Part shown: positions 1-6,785 of the stretch, piece after piece
How the letters are laid out: each line of letters opens with the position of its first letter
Position numbering within the stretch: position 1 is the first letter of the stretch
Source: an uncultured Gammaproteobacteria bacterium
GTDB lineage: Bacteria > Pseudomonadota > Gammaproteobacteria > GCA-002705445 > GCA-002716945
Reading direction: 5' to 3'
DNA length: 22,225 nucleotides
NCBI GenBank assembly: GCA_913046125.1
Contig: CAJWRL010000004.1
Coordinates: forward strand, 1-22,225
Program-made: the position numbers and the translations under genes
Notes under the pieces: generated by a model
What the model saw: the letters and a program-made list of their open reading frames with translations, nothing else
Database searches by the model: none
What the model was told of the DNA's origin: nothing

Positions 1-63
1 AATAAAAAAGGTGATATTTTAGACTTTGAACCTAAACCAAGATGGGCTTTAGAAAAGTTATGA
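1..63 (+). CDS. C-terminal end of an upstream gene, probably tsaD (partial)
   Basis: An open frame enters at base 1 and stops with TGA at 61-63, giving about 20 residues that end in DFEPKPRWALEKL. The Pro-Arg-Trp near the terminus resembles the end of alphaproteobacterial TsaD (tRNA N6-threonylcarbamoyladenosine synthase), which commonly finishes in a PRWPL-type tail. The gpsA and YciI genes that follow also fit the tsaD-gpsA-yciI order I associate with that group. The stop codon overlaps the gpsA start as ATGA, which suggests translational coupling. Too little sequence is present for a firm identification: the open frame is visible, and the gene name is inference. Confidence 0.5.
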   Translation, partial: NKKGDILDFEPKPRWALEKL

Positions 64-983
64 TTAAGGTGGGAATTATTGGGTCCGGTAATTGGGCATT
101 AGCACTTACAAAAATTTTAACTAACGTAAATATTGTTGTTAAAGCAAGAAAACTTGAGGGATTAAAAAAAAAATTTGACAAAAATAATAAAGAAATATCA
201 CTTACAACTGACTTTAAAGACTTGAGTGGTTGCAAATTTTTATTTTTGGCAAGCCCTTCACAGACAGTTAGAGGAAATTTAAAGAAAATTCCCAAAAAAA
301 TAAATTCTAAATTTGTTATTTGTTGTAAAGGCGTTGAAAAAGGTTCAAATAAGCTAATGCATCAAGTACTTAAAGAACTATTTCCAAAAAATGGTTTCGC
401 AGTACTTTCTGGGCCTAATTTTGCTGCGGAAGTTATAAAAGGACTTCCCACAGCAAGCGTCTTATCTTCAAAGTCTAATAAAATCTTAGATGAGGTATCT
501 AGTATAATATCAAGTAAAAAGTTTAGGACATATTTTAATAATGATATTATTGGCACACAAATTGGAGGAGCTATGAAGAATGTAATTGCTATAGCCTCAG
601 GTGTAATAATAGGAAGTAACTTAGGTCATAATGCTGGTGCGGCAATAATTACAAGAGGGTTGTCAGAAATAATTGATTTAGGAACACAAATGGGTGCAAA
701 AAAATCAACTTTTTATGGTTTATCTGGAATTGGAGACCTAACGCTTACATGCTCATCACTTAAATCTAGAAATACCAAACTGGGTTATTTATTAGCTAAA
801 GGTAAAAGTAAAACAAACCAACTATTTGAAGGTCTTGAATCATGCGAAAGTATATGTAAATTAGGTGATAAATTTTCTTTAGAGTTACCAATATGTAACG
901 CCGTGAAAAGAATTTTGAACGGCTCTGATATCAACAAAATCGTAACCAACCTTCTTTCCAGACCTCTACAGTTTGAAAAATGA
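60..983 (+). CDS. gpsA: NAD(P)+-dependent glycerol-3-phosphate dehydrogenase
   Basis: Cytosolic enzyme that interconverts dihydroxyacetone phosphate and sn-glycerol 3-phosphate, supplying the backbone for phospholipids. The product is 307 residues, a little shorter than the usual 330. It opens with the dinucleotide-binding motif GSGNWALAL; most homologues have a Gly where this one has Ala after the Trp. The family block LSGPNFAAEV follows, then the catalytic-domain block GGAMKNVIAIASG and the GLSGIGDLTLTC...SRN region. I start at the ATG at 60 rather than an in-frame ATG at 42, because the protein then begins directly at the Rossmann strand (MIKVGIIG) and the start overlaps the upstream TGA as ATGA. 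The stop overlaps the next gene the same way, so three genes appear to be translated from one mRNA. Confidence 0.93.
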   Translation: MIKVGIIGSGNWALALTKILTNVNIVVKARKLEGLKKKFDKNNKEISLTTDFKDLSGCKFLFLASPSQTVRGNLKKIPKKINSKFVICCKGVEKGSNKLMHQVLKELFPKNGFAVLSGPNFAAEVIKGLPTASVLSSKSNKILDEVSSIISSKKFRTYFNNDIIGTQIGGAMKNVIAIASGVIIGSNLGHNAGAAIITRGLSEIIDLGTQMGAKKSTFYGLSGIGDLTLTCSSLKSRNTKLGYLLAKGKSKTNQLFEGLESCESICKLGDKFSLELPICNAVKRILNGSDINKIVTNLLSRPLQFEK

Positions 984-1270
984 AAACTTATATAATTACA
1001 TGTCTTGATAAGAAAAATTCTCTCAAAAAGAGATTAGCAAACAGAGAGTCACACTTAAAGTATTTGAAAAGCTTAAAAAATAAATTAATTTTAGCAGGCC
1101 CAATTTTGAATAGGACTAATAAACCAAAGGGAAGTGTTTTAATATTAAAGTTTCAAAACAAGTTTGAACTTAATAATTTTTTGAAAAATGACCCGTATTC
1201 AAAGGCTGGTTTATTTGAAACAGTAAATATTGATGGCCCTATTCTTCTCTCATTACAACAAATAACGTAA
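980..1270 (+). CDS. YciI-like (YCII domain) protein
   Basis: A 96-residue single-domain protein of the YciI/YCII family, a ferredoxin-like alpha-beta fold. Visible family features are the N-terminal strand MKTYIITCLDK, a His in the ESHLKYL segment, the LAGPIL block and the C-terminal NDPYSKAGLFETVNI motif. The His and Asp positions are those proposed as active-site residues, but the reaction is unknown for most members, so I assign none. The ATG overlaps the gpsA TGA by four bases. The last 118 bases are read antisense by the frame of the beta-barrel gene that converges on it, and I see no terminator between the two. Family assignment is confident; function is open. Confidence 0.85.
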   Translation: MKTYIITCLDKKNSLKKRLANRESHLKYLKSLKNKLILAGPILNRTNKPKGSVLILKFQNKFELNNFLKNDPYSKAGLFETVNIDGPILLSLQQIT

Positions 1271-2016
1271 TTCAATTTAAGAAAAGATTCGCTATCCATA
1301 TTGTCATCATCTTGAACACCTAACTCAACTGATAAGCGTGGTGTTGGTTCCATATATAGACTAATATTCTCCCCGTCTTTAATATTAAGCGTTTCATTAT
1401 TCCACTGATAAGCTTTATAGTACAGTTTGGCCCATGGCAGGTATGGAACTTGCGCACCAATTTCAGCATCATATCCGCCTGCAGCAACTTCTGGAACACC
1501 ATTAACATGGTGAATTTCGGTTTGCGCATCATACAGATTAATATTTACATCGTAAACACTTGACTTCATCTCAAAGCCCAGCCCAGTTCTAGCATGTCCA
1601 GTATTGAACTGATGATCATAAAATATATTTAAACCATAGATAACCGTCATGTCACTATTCATCATTCTATAAACAAGACCGGCATTTAATGTCTCATCAT
1701 CATCAAAAGTAGAATATGATAATTGAGATAAAATTTTATTAAAATCATTACCTGCGATTTCAAACAAAGAGATAGCTCTAAAGGTTGGTTTGGAATCTTC
1801 TCGTGTCCTCGTTTCTATTTCAATAAGCCTAAGACTGGATAAATTATCTCTAGCCCAAGATTCAATTGCACTATCTCCGTAGGAGAATGCATTTTGAATA
1901 GCCTGGTTCTTAGCCTGGTTAACAGCGTCTTTAACACCACCAGCGATAGCAACACTTGTCGATAGCAGTATAACTGTTAAAAAGCTATAGATTCTCGATT
2001 TTTTGGAAATTCCCAT
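1153..2016 (-). CDS. Inverse-autotransporter (intimin/invasin type) beta-barrel protein without passenger
   Basis: 287 residues with a Sec signal peptide (KKSR, then a hydrophobic stretch ending near SVAIAGG) and a domain resembling the inverse-autotransporter barrel of intimin, invasin and YchO. The strand-rich region contains GLNIFYDHQFNTGHARTGLG and the diagnostic GYDAEIGAQVPYLPWAKLYY. Family members export a C-terminal passenger through the barrel; here almost nothing follows the last strand (FLKLNYVI, about base 1260). The frame continues about 36 codons antisense through the end of yciI, with low-complexity residues that look unlike barrel sequence. I prefer the ATG at 2016 to the GTG at 2028, since GGAG lies six bases before the ATG and would otherwise be coding. 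It probably sits in the outer membrane. Whether it is a functional porin-like barrel or the remnant of a longer adhesin cannot be told here. Confidence 0.72.
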   Translation of the reverse strand: MGISKKSRIYSFLTVILLSTSVAIAGGVKDAVNQAKNQAIQNAFSYGDSAIESWARDNLSSLRLIEIETRTREDSKPTFRAISLFEIAGNDFNKILSQLSYSTFDDDETLNAGLVYRMMNSDMTVIYGLNIFYDHQFNTGHARTGLGFEMKSSVYDVNINLYDAQTEIHHVNGVPEVAAGGYDAEIGAQVPYLPWAKLYYKAYQWNNETLNIKDGENISLYMEPTPRLSVELGVQDDDNMDSESFLKLNYVICCNERRIGPSIFTVSNKPAFEYGSFFKKLLSSNLF

Positions 2017-2079
2017 ATACCCCTCCACATACCATAGTAATTGAATAAATGCATAAGTAAACTGTTGGGAAGATATTTT

Positions 2080-2850
2080 TTAATCGATTTTCTCAAGATT
2101 TGACAAGTTATCTAGTGCAGGTTTGTAGCTAGGGTCGATTTTCAGGGCTTCTTCGAACATAGATTTAGATTTTTCATTTTCTTTTGTTGCAAGATAAGCA
2201 ATACCCAAATTATTGAGTAATTCTTTAGTTCTTAATTCTTTTTCCAGAGCCTCCTCAAGAGTTTCAACACACTTTTTATATTTAGTGTTCTTCAAATAGT
2301 AATTAGATATATTTATATAAGGCATAGGATCGTCAGGGCTCAATTCTAATACTTTCAGGTAGTGATGCTCGGCCTTATTTGGATTGATTTGGTTGTATAA
2401 ATTAGCAAGATTATTATGTGCAGCTGATGAATTACCGTCTAATTTAAGAGCTTTCTTATAATTTTCCTCAGAAAATTGATAATTTTTCAAATGAGAATAA
2501 ATCACACCTAAACCATAGAAAGATTGAAAATTTTTTTTATCTAGCTTGATTGCTCTTTTATGCTCTTGAATAGCAAATTCTAGATTATTACTGTGATAAA
2601 GTATGTTTCCGTAGTTAGAGTGATAAACAGCAATGTTGGGTTGCAAATCTATTGCCTTGACAATGTTTTTATTTGCTTCTTCAAGTTCTCCCTCGACTAG
2701 ATTTATCAATGACAGAAGGTGATATGCATCGCTATTGCTTTTATCATGTTTAATTATTTTATTGTACAACGATTTTGCATCGTCGAGTTGATTTCTATTG
2801 TGTAAATCAATTGCTTCTCGCAATGCTTGATCTATTAAGAACTCAACCAT
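2080..2850 (-). CDS. TPR-repeat protein
   Basis: 256 residues made almost wholly of tetratricopeptide repeats, about seven units of 34 residues. The typical pattern of small residues at helix contacts is clear, for example AYHLLSLINLVEGELEEANKNI, SNYGNILYHSNNLEFAIQEH and NNLGIAYLATKENEKSKSMF. There is no signal peptide or membrane segment, so it is presumably cytosolic and acts by binding a protein partner. Its ATG overlaps the end of the preceding TPR-glycosyltransferase gene by eight bases, so the two are almost certainly co-translated. The N-terminal repeats of the two proteins are similar in style, which suggests an origin by duplication. It ends 63 bases before the barrel gene on the same strand. 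Confidence 0.82.
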   Translation of the reverse strand: MVEFLIDQALREAIDLHNRNQLDDAKSLYNKIIKHDKSNSDAYHLLSLINLVEGELEEANKNIVKAIDLQPNIAVYHSNYGNILYHSNNLEFAIQEHKRAIKLDKKNFQSFYGLGVIYSHLKNYQFSEENYKKALKLDGNSSAAHNNLANLYNQINPNKAEHHYLKVLELSPDDPMPYINISNYYLKNTKYKKCVETLEEALEKELRTKELLNNLGIAYLATKENEKSKSMFEEALKIDPSYKPALDNLSNLEKID

Positions 2851-4267
2851 TTTTTGAACCTGAAAGATAATTATTAAGCTTACTCATCACGTACGTCCAA
2901 TCTCCTGGGGTTTGTTGTCTTATTACTTTAAAACTTTTGTACCAAATACTTGTATCTCTAAAATTCATATCCCATCTCCAATTAGGGACACAAGGCAACA
3001 TAAGAATAGTATCAATATTTAATGCCCCTGCAAGGTGAGCAACAAGATGGTCAACCGTGATGATTAAATCCAGATTGCTTATTACTATAGATAAGTCCTG
3101 AAGGTTTGAATAGGTGATGTGTTTACTACAGTAGTTTGGAAGTGTCTCATTAGTTACGTATTTATCTAGACAAATTACATTATGTTCTTGGTTAAATATA
3201 TTTTCAAATAATCCTGGATCTATACTCTCATCATCATGGGCATTTGAATTTCTATCTGTCTCAAACACTAACCCAATGTTTACTTGATCTGTGTCTTTTT
3301 TACTTATTTTATCTGCATCTACTTCAATATATGGGAAAATTTGATCATGATGATTAGGGTTATATTTTAAAACATTCATTAAAGACCCAATAGGTATATA
3401 AAAATCATGCTCTGGGAAATCATCAGCAGTAATAGCCTTGTCAATCCACTTCTGATTTTTAATTAAAGGTATTGCCTCCTCTGAACACTGGACTGCAACT
3501 TTGCAACTTTCTTTTTTTAATTCTCTAATAAGTCGTATGAAATGAATAAGATTTCCATCAGCTCCTTCATCAAGAACGAGGAGTGTTTTGTTTTCTAAAT
3601 TTTGACCAGACCACTCTCTCGACAGTTTATCACTCGACTCTTTTATAATTTTCCTTCTCCACTCATACTCTCTCCAACCATTTTCATAATCTCCGATCAG
3701 AAGATAGCATAATCCTAAATTTAGATGGGCTTCTGCATAATCAGGCATAATTTCAATGCATTTTTGAAAAGCTTTTATCGATAGATCAAATTGTTTTTTT
3801 TCTTGATAGACCACACCAAGAAGTAGATAAGCTCCCACATGATCGGGAGATAACTCGGTTGTGTTATAAAATGAGGAAATAGCATCATTATACTTCTTAA
3901 GTTTTCTATAAGATTCTCCTAGGTAAAAATGTACTTGTGCAATTTTGTTATTAATTTTTATCGCGCTTTTGAAAGCGATTATAGAACTCTCATAGTCTTC
4001 TTTTGCGCTATAGGCACAACCAAGAGTTACATGATATCCTGGATTACCATCATTAATTGCAATCGATTTTTTTACATATTTTATTGAATCCTCAAACTCT
4101 TGTTGATAAATCTTTATAGAGGACAATATATGATAAGCATCCGCATTATCACCTGTGTCTATTATTTTGAGACATGTGTTCTCTGCTTCAAGAAACTTAT
4201 TCTGCCCAAGAAAGTTGATAGCCTTGTTGATTTCTTGTTGAACTTGATTATCTTGCTCTTCTGTCAT
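2843..4267 (-). CDS. TPR protein with C-terminal glycosyltransferase-like domain
   Basis: 474 residues. Roughly residues 5-205 are six TPR units (for example AYHILSSIKIYQQEFEDSIK and AHLNLGLCYLLIGDYENGWREYEWR). The rest resembles the GT-B-fold domain often fused to bacterial TPRs: KTLLVLDEGADGNLIHFIRLI corresponds to the usual nucleotide-sugar-domain start, followed by VNIGLVFETDRNS, LDLIITVDHLVAHLAGAL and PNWRWD...IWYKSFKVIRQQTPGDW near the end. Such proteins are thought to transfer sugars to proteins or glycans; acceptor and donor cannot be read from sequence. The first Gly-rich loop is EGADGN where many homologues have EQGLGD, so activity is less certain. It is first in a minus-strand group with a second TPR protein and the surface barrel. 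Confidence 0.8.
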   Translation of the reverse strand: MTEEQDNQVQQEINKAINFLGQNKFLEAENTCLKIIDTGDNADAYHILSSIKIYQQEFEDSIKYVKKSIAINDGNPGYHVTLGCAYSAKEDYESSIIAFKSAIKINNKIAQVHFYLGESYRKLKKYNDAISSFYNTTELSPDHVGAYLLLGVVYQEKKQFDLSIKAFQKCIEIMPDYAEAHLNLGLCYLLIGDYENGWREYEWRRKIIKESSDKLSREWSGQNLENKTLLVLDEGADGNLIHFIRLIRELKKESCKVAVQCSEEAIPLIKNQKWIDKAITADDFPEHDFYIPIGSLMNVLKYNPNHHDQIFPYIEVDADKISKKDTDQVNIGLVFETDRNSNAHDDESIDPGLFENIFNQEHNVICLDKYVTNETLPNYCSKHITYSNLQDLSIVISNLDLIITVDHLVAHLAGALNIDTILMLPCVPNWRWDMNFRDTSIWYKSFKVIRQQTPGDWTYVMSKLNNYLSGSKNG

Positions 4268-4293
4268 GGCTTCTTATCGATACTAGCTTGTCA

Positions 4294-4299
4294 ATTATA
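4294..4299 (-). promoter_or_regulatory. Probable -10 element for the TPR/glycosyltransferase group
   Basis: The minus strand reads TATAAT here, 26 bases before the ATG at 4267 and just downstream of the terminator of the DUF1326 gene. The -35 region overlaps the terminator T-run and is poor. A TTGACA box at 4289-4294 has no matching -10 at the correct distance. The position between a terminator and the first gene of the group supports a promoter. Confidence 0.4.
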
Positions 4300-4320
4300 A
4301 GTTTACTAATGGAACGATTA

Positions 4321-4350
4321 AAAAAAAGGAGAGTGTTACTCTCCTTTTTT
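4321..4350 (-). terminator. Rho-independent terminator after the DUF1326 gene
   Basis: GGAGAGT (4328-4334) pairs perfectly with ACTCTCC (4338-4344) around a three-base loop. The hairpin is flanked by seven A on the left and six T on the right, so it can terminate in either direction. It lies 19 bases past the DUF1326 stop on the minus strand, separating that gene from the TPR group. No plus-strand gene needs it. Confidence 0.9.
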
Positions 4351-4368
4351 ATAGATAGTTTTTTTATA

Positions 4369-4971
4369 TTATGGTGCGTATGAAAAAGGTCCTGATAAAC
4401 CAACTCTGTCTGGTTTCGGACTCCAATTCTGCCCATAATCAGAATAAGCCTGTTTATTAGTTTTGCTAACTTCAACAGGAAACCCTGGATTGATAGCTAA
4501 TGGGTGATACTCACATTTAGCAACGTTGCCATTACCATCTTCAATTGCATCCATATCCCATTCACCAGCACCATCAACTTTTAATGTTTTGTGGTTGCCA
4601 GAGACATCGCATGTAATCTTAGCTCTTTTGACACCCATGACTTCGCCAACTAAGCTTGCAATTACTCCTAAATGGCCACCATGTTTGCCGCCATATAGTT
4701 CTTCAAGCGCAGTTGCTTGCTCATCAGTTGCATTTTCATCTATATAAAGTGCTATTTTGAATCCGCCCTCAGTTAATTGAGGACCAGGTGCATGTAACCA
4801 GATAGACACTTTTAAACCGTCAAGTTTCACGTCATTAAGATGACCTGACTTGATGTCCCATACCAACATAGCCTCACAAAAACCTTCTGTAGGTGTTTGC
4901 AAGTATAAGCAAGGGCACATTACATCACAATTACAGTTCTCTGCGTATGTTCCTTCTAAACTCCAACTCAT
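4369..4971 (-). CDS. DUF1326 family protein
   Basis: 200 residues resembling the DUF1326 family, whose function is unknown. The hallmark is the N-terminal Cys cluster GTYAENCNCDVMCPC (Cys13, 15, 19, 21), followed by another Cys near residue 32 in EGFCEA. The Cys spacing could bind a metal or take part in thiol chemistry, but that is inference. There is no signal peptide or membrane segment, so it is probably cytosolic. The start is well supported: GGAGA lies five bases before the ATG. The gene is alone: a terminator follows it and a divergent redox operon begins 179 bases upstream of its start. An AT-rich TATAAT-like box on the minus strand at 4995-5000 could be its promoter. Confidence 0.85.
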   Translation of the reverse strand: MSWSLEGTYAENCNCDVMCPCLYLQTPTEGFCEAMLVWDIKSGHLNDVKLDGLKVSIWLHAPGPQLTEGGFKIALYIDENATDEQATALEELYGGKHGGHLGVIASLVGEVMGVKRAKITCDVSGNHKTLKVDGAGEWDMDAIEDGNGNVAKCEYHPLAINPGFPVEVSKTNKQAYSDYGQNWSPKPDRVGLSGPFSYAP

Positions 4972-5071
4972 AGTAATCTCCGAATAATTCTAAAATTATA
5001 TTAATACTTTATAGTGAAAAAATATAGCATAAACATTATATTAGGTCTTACTAATATATACTGAAAATTCA

Positions 5072-5093
5072 GCACAACTGCAATTGTGCGCAC
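5072..5093. promoter_or_regulatory. Inverted repeat in the DUF1326 / redox-operon intergenic region, possible operator
   Basis: GCACAA (5072-5077) and TTGTGC (5084-5089) form an inverted repeat with six bases between, and the right arm continues into the palindrome GTGCGCAC (5086-5093). It sits about 58 bases before the start of the FAD oxidoreductase gene in an otherwise AT-rich stretch. GTGC/GCAC cores also occur in the palindromes upstream of glnA in this window. The spacing differs from the classical NtrC site, so I assign no regulator. Confidence 0.4.
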
Positions 5094-5150
5094 TATCAAT
5101 ACTGGCTTGGTGTATATTTTTTTGATAGATTGATGTTTAGGGGTATTCAA

Positions 5151-6785
5151 ATGGGGAAAAATCTACTTAAACATTGGTATAAGGACAGCGTGCCGTGTAG
5201 AAGTGCATGTCCAGCAGACACAGATATACCAGGTTACCTCGAAGCAATTTACAATAACGAATTCGATAAAGCATATCAGATTAACTTCAATGACAACTTC
5301 TTTCCTGAGATTCTAGGTAGAGTCTGTTCTAGACCCTGTGAAGATAATTGTAGGCACGGCGATCATGATAATGGGGAGCCTGTATCTATATGTTTTTCAA
5401 AAAGGGCAGCTGGGAAATTCACATCATCAAAAAAAGTAAAACTTAGAGATAAACAAAAAAACACAAACAAAAATATCCTCATAATCGGTGGTGGGGTGGC
5501 AGGATTGGCCTCTGCGGCTGAACTGAGAAGATTTGGTCATAACATCACTATATATGAGCGGCATAAATCACTGGGAGGAATGCTTAATCAAGGCATTCCA
5601 GTATTTCGTCTACCAAGGAAACTAATCGAAAAAGAAGTGAAACAGATTATAGATTTAGGAGTAAAAGTTGAATTGAATAAATCAATTAATACTTCCTCTG
5701 AAATACAATCACTATCAAAAAAATTTGATGCCATTGTATGCGCAATGGGAACTCTAAAACCAAACAAACTAGATCAAAACTTTTCTAATGACCCAAATGT
5801 TGAAGATGGACTTGATTTCCTATTACGCGTTAATGAAAAAAATGATAGATATGTTGGTAAGAACGTCATAGTTATTGGCGGAGGGTATACTTCCATGGAT
5901 TGTGCTAGGACAGCTCTGAGACTAGGAGCAAAATCTGTAAAAACTTTTTACAGAAGAGAACAAGGTGATTTAGATATACTCCCTGGGGAATTAGAAGAGT
6001 TAGTAAATGAAAATGGCAAAATGATATTTCGTGCGAGGCCAAACAAACTTATTACCGCTAAAGGAAAGCTAAAATACTTAGAACTAATAAAAACAGAGAG
6101 TGTAGATGATAAATTAAAAGATATCCCGAACAGTAAATTTAAAATCAAAACTGACCATATAATTTTAGCAATTGGTCAAAGACAAGAATTTATAGCATCG
6201 AAGAATAAAAATATTTTTTTTGCTGGTGATTATAAGCTCGGGGCAACAACTTTGATTAATGCGATTGGTCATGCAAAAGAAATCGCGAGAGATGTGGATC
6301 ATTTTTTAATGAGGCGGAATATTCTAGAAGAGAGGTACTGCATAGAAAGCAGTGTATCAACCAAAAGATCTCTCAAAGATAATTATATTCCTATCACAGA
6401 TATGAGACTAAGAGACCTATCAAAAAGAACATTTACCTCAGAAGTGGAGCTTGGCTATAACAAATCAGAGAGTAAAAAAGAATCATCAAGGTGTTATTTA
6501 TGTCACTATCAATTTGAGATTAATAATGACTTGTGTGTTCTGTGCGATGAGTGCCTACTGGTGAGACCTGTAAATGAGTGCATCAAAGAACTTTCATCAA
6601 AAAATATCGATAAAAGCGGTGAAGTCTCCTTCGAGAAACTAAATCCTGGAAAGTCTCATGGCATCTATCATGGATTATTGTATATAGATCCTAAGGTTTG
6701 TGTGAGGTGCGGTGAGTGTGAAAAGGCGTGTCCTACTGGTGCTATAAAATTATCAAAAGTGAGTAAAATCAATGCGCCAGCCTAA
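5151..6785 (+). CDS. GltD-like FAD/NAD(P)H oxidoreductase with N- and C-terminal Fe-S regions
   Basis: 544 residues in three parts. Residues 1-90 are the Fe-S domain seen in the glutamate synthase small subunit and dihydropyrimidine dehydrogenase (Cys16, 20, 59, 63, 67). Residues 108-400 hold two dinucleotide folds: FAD motif GGGVAG at 113-118, then a second GGGYTS motif in VIVIGGGYTSMDCARTALRL for NAD(P)H. The last 110 residues are ferredoxin-like, with CYLC and CVLCDEC followed by CVRCGECEKACP. This architecture moves electrons between NAD(P)H, FAD and Fe-S clusters. No GltB large subunit is adjacent; the next gene is a molybdenum enzyme whose start lies inside this gene by 14 bases, so this is probably its electron-transfer partner. 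The ATG at 5151 is chosen because AGGGG (5139-5143) lies seven bases upstream; earlier in-frame TTG and ATG codons at 5130 and 5133 lack a site. Confidence 0.85.
   Translation: MGKNLLKHWYKDSVPCRSACPADTDIPGYLEAIYNNEFDKAYQINFNDNFFPEILGRVCSRPCEDNCRHGDHDNGEPVSICFSKRAAGKFTSSKKVKLRDKQKNTNKNILIIGGGVAGLASAAELRRFGHNITIYERHKSLGGMLNQGIPVFRLPRKLIEKEVKQIIDLGVKVELNKSINTSSEIQSLSKKFDAIVCAMGTLKPNKLDQNFSNDPNVEDGLDFLLRVNEKNDRYVGKNVIVIGGGYTSMDCARTALRLGAKSVKTFYRREQGDLDILPGELEELVNENGKMIFRARPNKLITAKGKLKYLELIKTESVDDKLKDIPNSKFKIKTDHIILAIGQRQEFIASKNKNIFFAGDYKLGATTLINAIGHAKEIARDVDHFLMRRNILEERYCIESSVSTKRSLKDNYIPITDMRLRDLSKRTFTSEVELGYNKSESKKESSRCYLCHYQFEINNDLCVLCDECLLVRPVNECIKELSSKNIDKSGEVSFEKLNPGKSHGIYHGLLYIDPKVCVRCGECEKACPTGAIKLSKVSKINAPA

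Noticed and set aside
1320..1532. 70-residue open frame on the minus strand inside the barrel gene
   Set aside because: It lies in another frame within the identified barrel-coding sequence and has no features of its own.
4289..4294. Perfect TTGACA on the minus strand upstream of the TPR gene
   Set aside because: The sequence 17 bases downstream (AGCCAT) is not a -10 box and lies on the start codon, so it cannot drive the gene.
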